NCBI GenBank assembly: GCA_017459225.1
Contig: JAFUDL010000047.1
Span: forward strand, 1-6,152
DNA length: 6,152 nt
Direction: 5' to 3'
DNA from: Kiritimatiellia bacterium
GTDB taxonomy: Bacteria > Verrucomicrobiota > Kiritimatiellia > RFP12 > UBA1067
The notes below the pieces were generated by a model, which was not told the origin of the DNA, searched no databases, and was given only the letters and a program-made list of their open reading frames with translations. Of this stretch, positions 5,250 to 6,152 are shown in pieces; within the stretch, counting starts at the first letter, position 1, and each line of letters starts with the position of its first letter. Both the position numbers and the translations under genes were made by a program.

Positions 5250-6152
5250 ATGAATAAAGTTAAAAGTTCGATGATGAATCTTGTTGCGCTAGTGGTATTG
5301 GCTCTTTTCGCTGCCAATGCAGCGCAGAAGAAGCGAACGTTAGTGTATCACAGCACTTTGGATTCTGCAGCCTCGGTGACGTCTCCAGCCGTAGGATCTG
5401 CTGGCACGTGCACCACTACTGCAGCCTTTATGGAAGGCAAATCGGGTAATGCCCTCTACATTCCGGATAGCACTTCGCCAGTGATGATTCCGTTCGAGGA
5501 TGGCCTCCCGCAGGAGAAGGGTTGCATAGAATACTGGGCGAAGATGCAGCCCAGCAGTGTTTGGATATCTTCCGGCGCATGGCCACGCTTCTACTGTTTC
5601 AATGTGACTGGCACGCAGAATTCGCCAGTTTCGTTCCTTCAGTTGTCTTCAGTCAGTGGCTGGGAAGGTGGCGGATTCTGCTGTTGGCATGGGAACGTCA
5701 CGGTGGAGTCGCATAAATATGATCAATATGGTTATTCGTCTGACCATATATCAAGCTATTTACAGCTCTTTGGAGAAGGCGACTCCTACCTTGATTGGCA
5801 TCACTACGAAATCGTATGGAACATCAATGGTCTTGCTGATGACACCGAAAGCATCGTGGCTGTGAAGTTGGACGGCAATATTGTTGCAAAGTCTGCTCTC
5901 GCCGGCGTCAACATCGATCAGTTCAAGACAGTCATGGGCAAGCCTAGTGAACTCTACTTTCCGCTTCAGGACGGCTTTAGTACTTTCAGCCGCGTTCCCT
6001 ACCTCATCGACGAATTCAAGGTGTGGGATTCGGATGTGATTGGAGGGGAAGAGCCAGAGCCGGATCCCGGCACTGATCCAGATCCCGCTCTGGACGACGG
6101 CGTTGACGTGGTCGATGGCGTCACCTGGTACTACACGCTTGACGCCAGCGGC
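5250..6152 (+). CDS. Secreted LamG/concanavalin-A-like domain protein (3' end outside window)
   Basis: The frame is open for 301 codons to the window edge without a stop. Residues 1-24 form a signal peptide: Lys3 and Lys5, a hydrophobic core NLVALVVLALFAA, and an A-N-A cleavage site before Ala25. Residues 31-261 look like one LamG/concanavalin-A-like jelly roll: LVYHSTLDS at the start, FMEGKSGNALYIPD, CIEYWAKMQ, LDWHHYEIVWN, VAVKLDGNIVAK, and LIDEFKVWD at the end. Such domains often bind glycans or serve as surface adhesion modules. A linker follows, rich in Pro, Asp and Glu (GGEEPEPDPGTDPDPALDD, 265-283). VDGVTWYYTLDAS then opens another module, perhaps like those preceding BspA-type leucine-rich repeats (uncertain). 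Several Cys residues (54, 92, 116, 144, 145) could form disulfides outside the cell. G+C content is visibly lower than in the genes to the left. Ligand and full size are unknown. It has its own promoter and a strong ribosome site. Confidence 0.8.
   Translation, partial: MNKVKSSMMNLVALVVLALFAANAAQKKRTLVYHSTLDSAASVTSPAVGSAGTCTTTAAFMEGKSGNALYIPDSTSPVMIPFEDGLPQEKGCIEYWAKMQPSSVWISSGAWPRFYCFNVTGTQNSPVSFLQLSSVSGWEGGGFCCWHGNVTVESHKYDQYGYSSDHISSYLQLFGEGDSYLDWHHYEIVWNINGLADDTESIVAVKLDGNIVAKSALAGVNIDQFKTVMGKPSELYFPLQDGFSTFSRVPYLIDEFKVWDSDVIGGEEPEPDPGTDPDPALDDGVDVVDGVTWYYTLDASG

Overview
The window reads as chromosomal DNA of a GC-rich bacterium, most likely a member of the PVC group (Kiritimatiellota, Verrucomicrobiota, Lentisphaerota or Planctomycetota). 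This rests on an ECF-type sigma factor overlapping a membrane serine/threonine kinase with the arrangement common in those phyla, next to a secreted LamG-type protein. The taxonomic call is inference; no rRNA or other marker is present. All supported genes lie on the + strand.

Left half (1-3209), metabolic and transport genes in a tight series: the end of homoserine dehydrogenase (ACT domain, threonine/methionine branch), an N-acetylglucosamine-6-phosphate deacetylase (NagA), a small DUF212/divergent-PAP2 membrane protein, and a major facilitator transporter. Gaps are 41, 8 and 18 bases, so co-transcription is plausible, although the functions do not form one obvious pathway.

Middle (3210-5079), a regulatory pair: an ECF-like sigma factor whose last codons overlap the start of a serine/threonine protein kinase with one transmembrane helix and a short coiled-coil-prone tail. 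No anti-sigma factor is visible, so the kinase is the obvious candidate for controlling the sigma factor. The sigma gene starts within a small 18-codon reading frame that has the better Shine-Dalgarno sequence. The kinase lacks a stretch of its C-lobe between helices F and H.

Right end (5080-6152): a 170-base AT-richer intergenic region holds a weak terminator-like hairpin, a near-consensus extended -10 promoter and a possibly structured leader of about 90 bases. An open-ended gene follows for a secreted protein: signal peptide, one LamG/concanavalin-A-like domain, an acidic Pro/Asp linker, and the start of a further module cut by the window edge. Its base composition is clearly lower in G+C than the genes to its left.

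The most interesting unit is sigma factor, kinase and secreted LamG protein: a possible envelope-sensing circuit attached to a surface protein. Whether the sigma factor or kinase controls the LamG gene cannot be shown from this sequence; the promoter seen there is of housekeeping type. No rRNA, tRNA, CRISPR array or insertion sequence was recognised.
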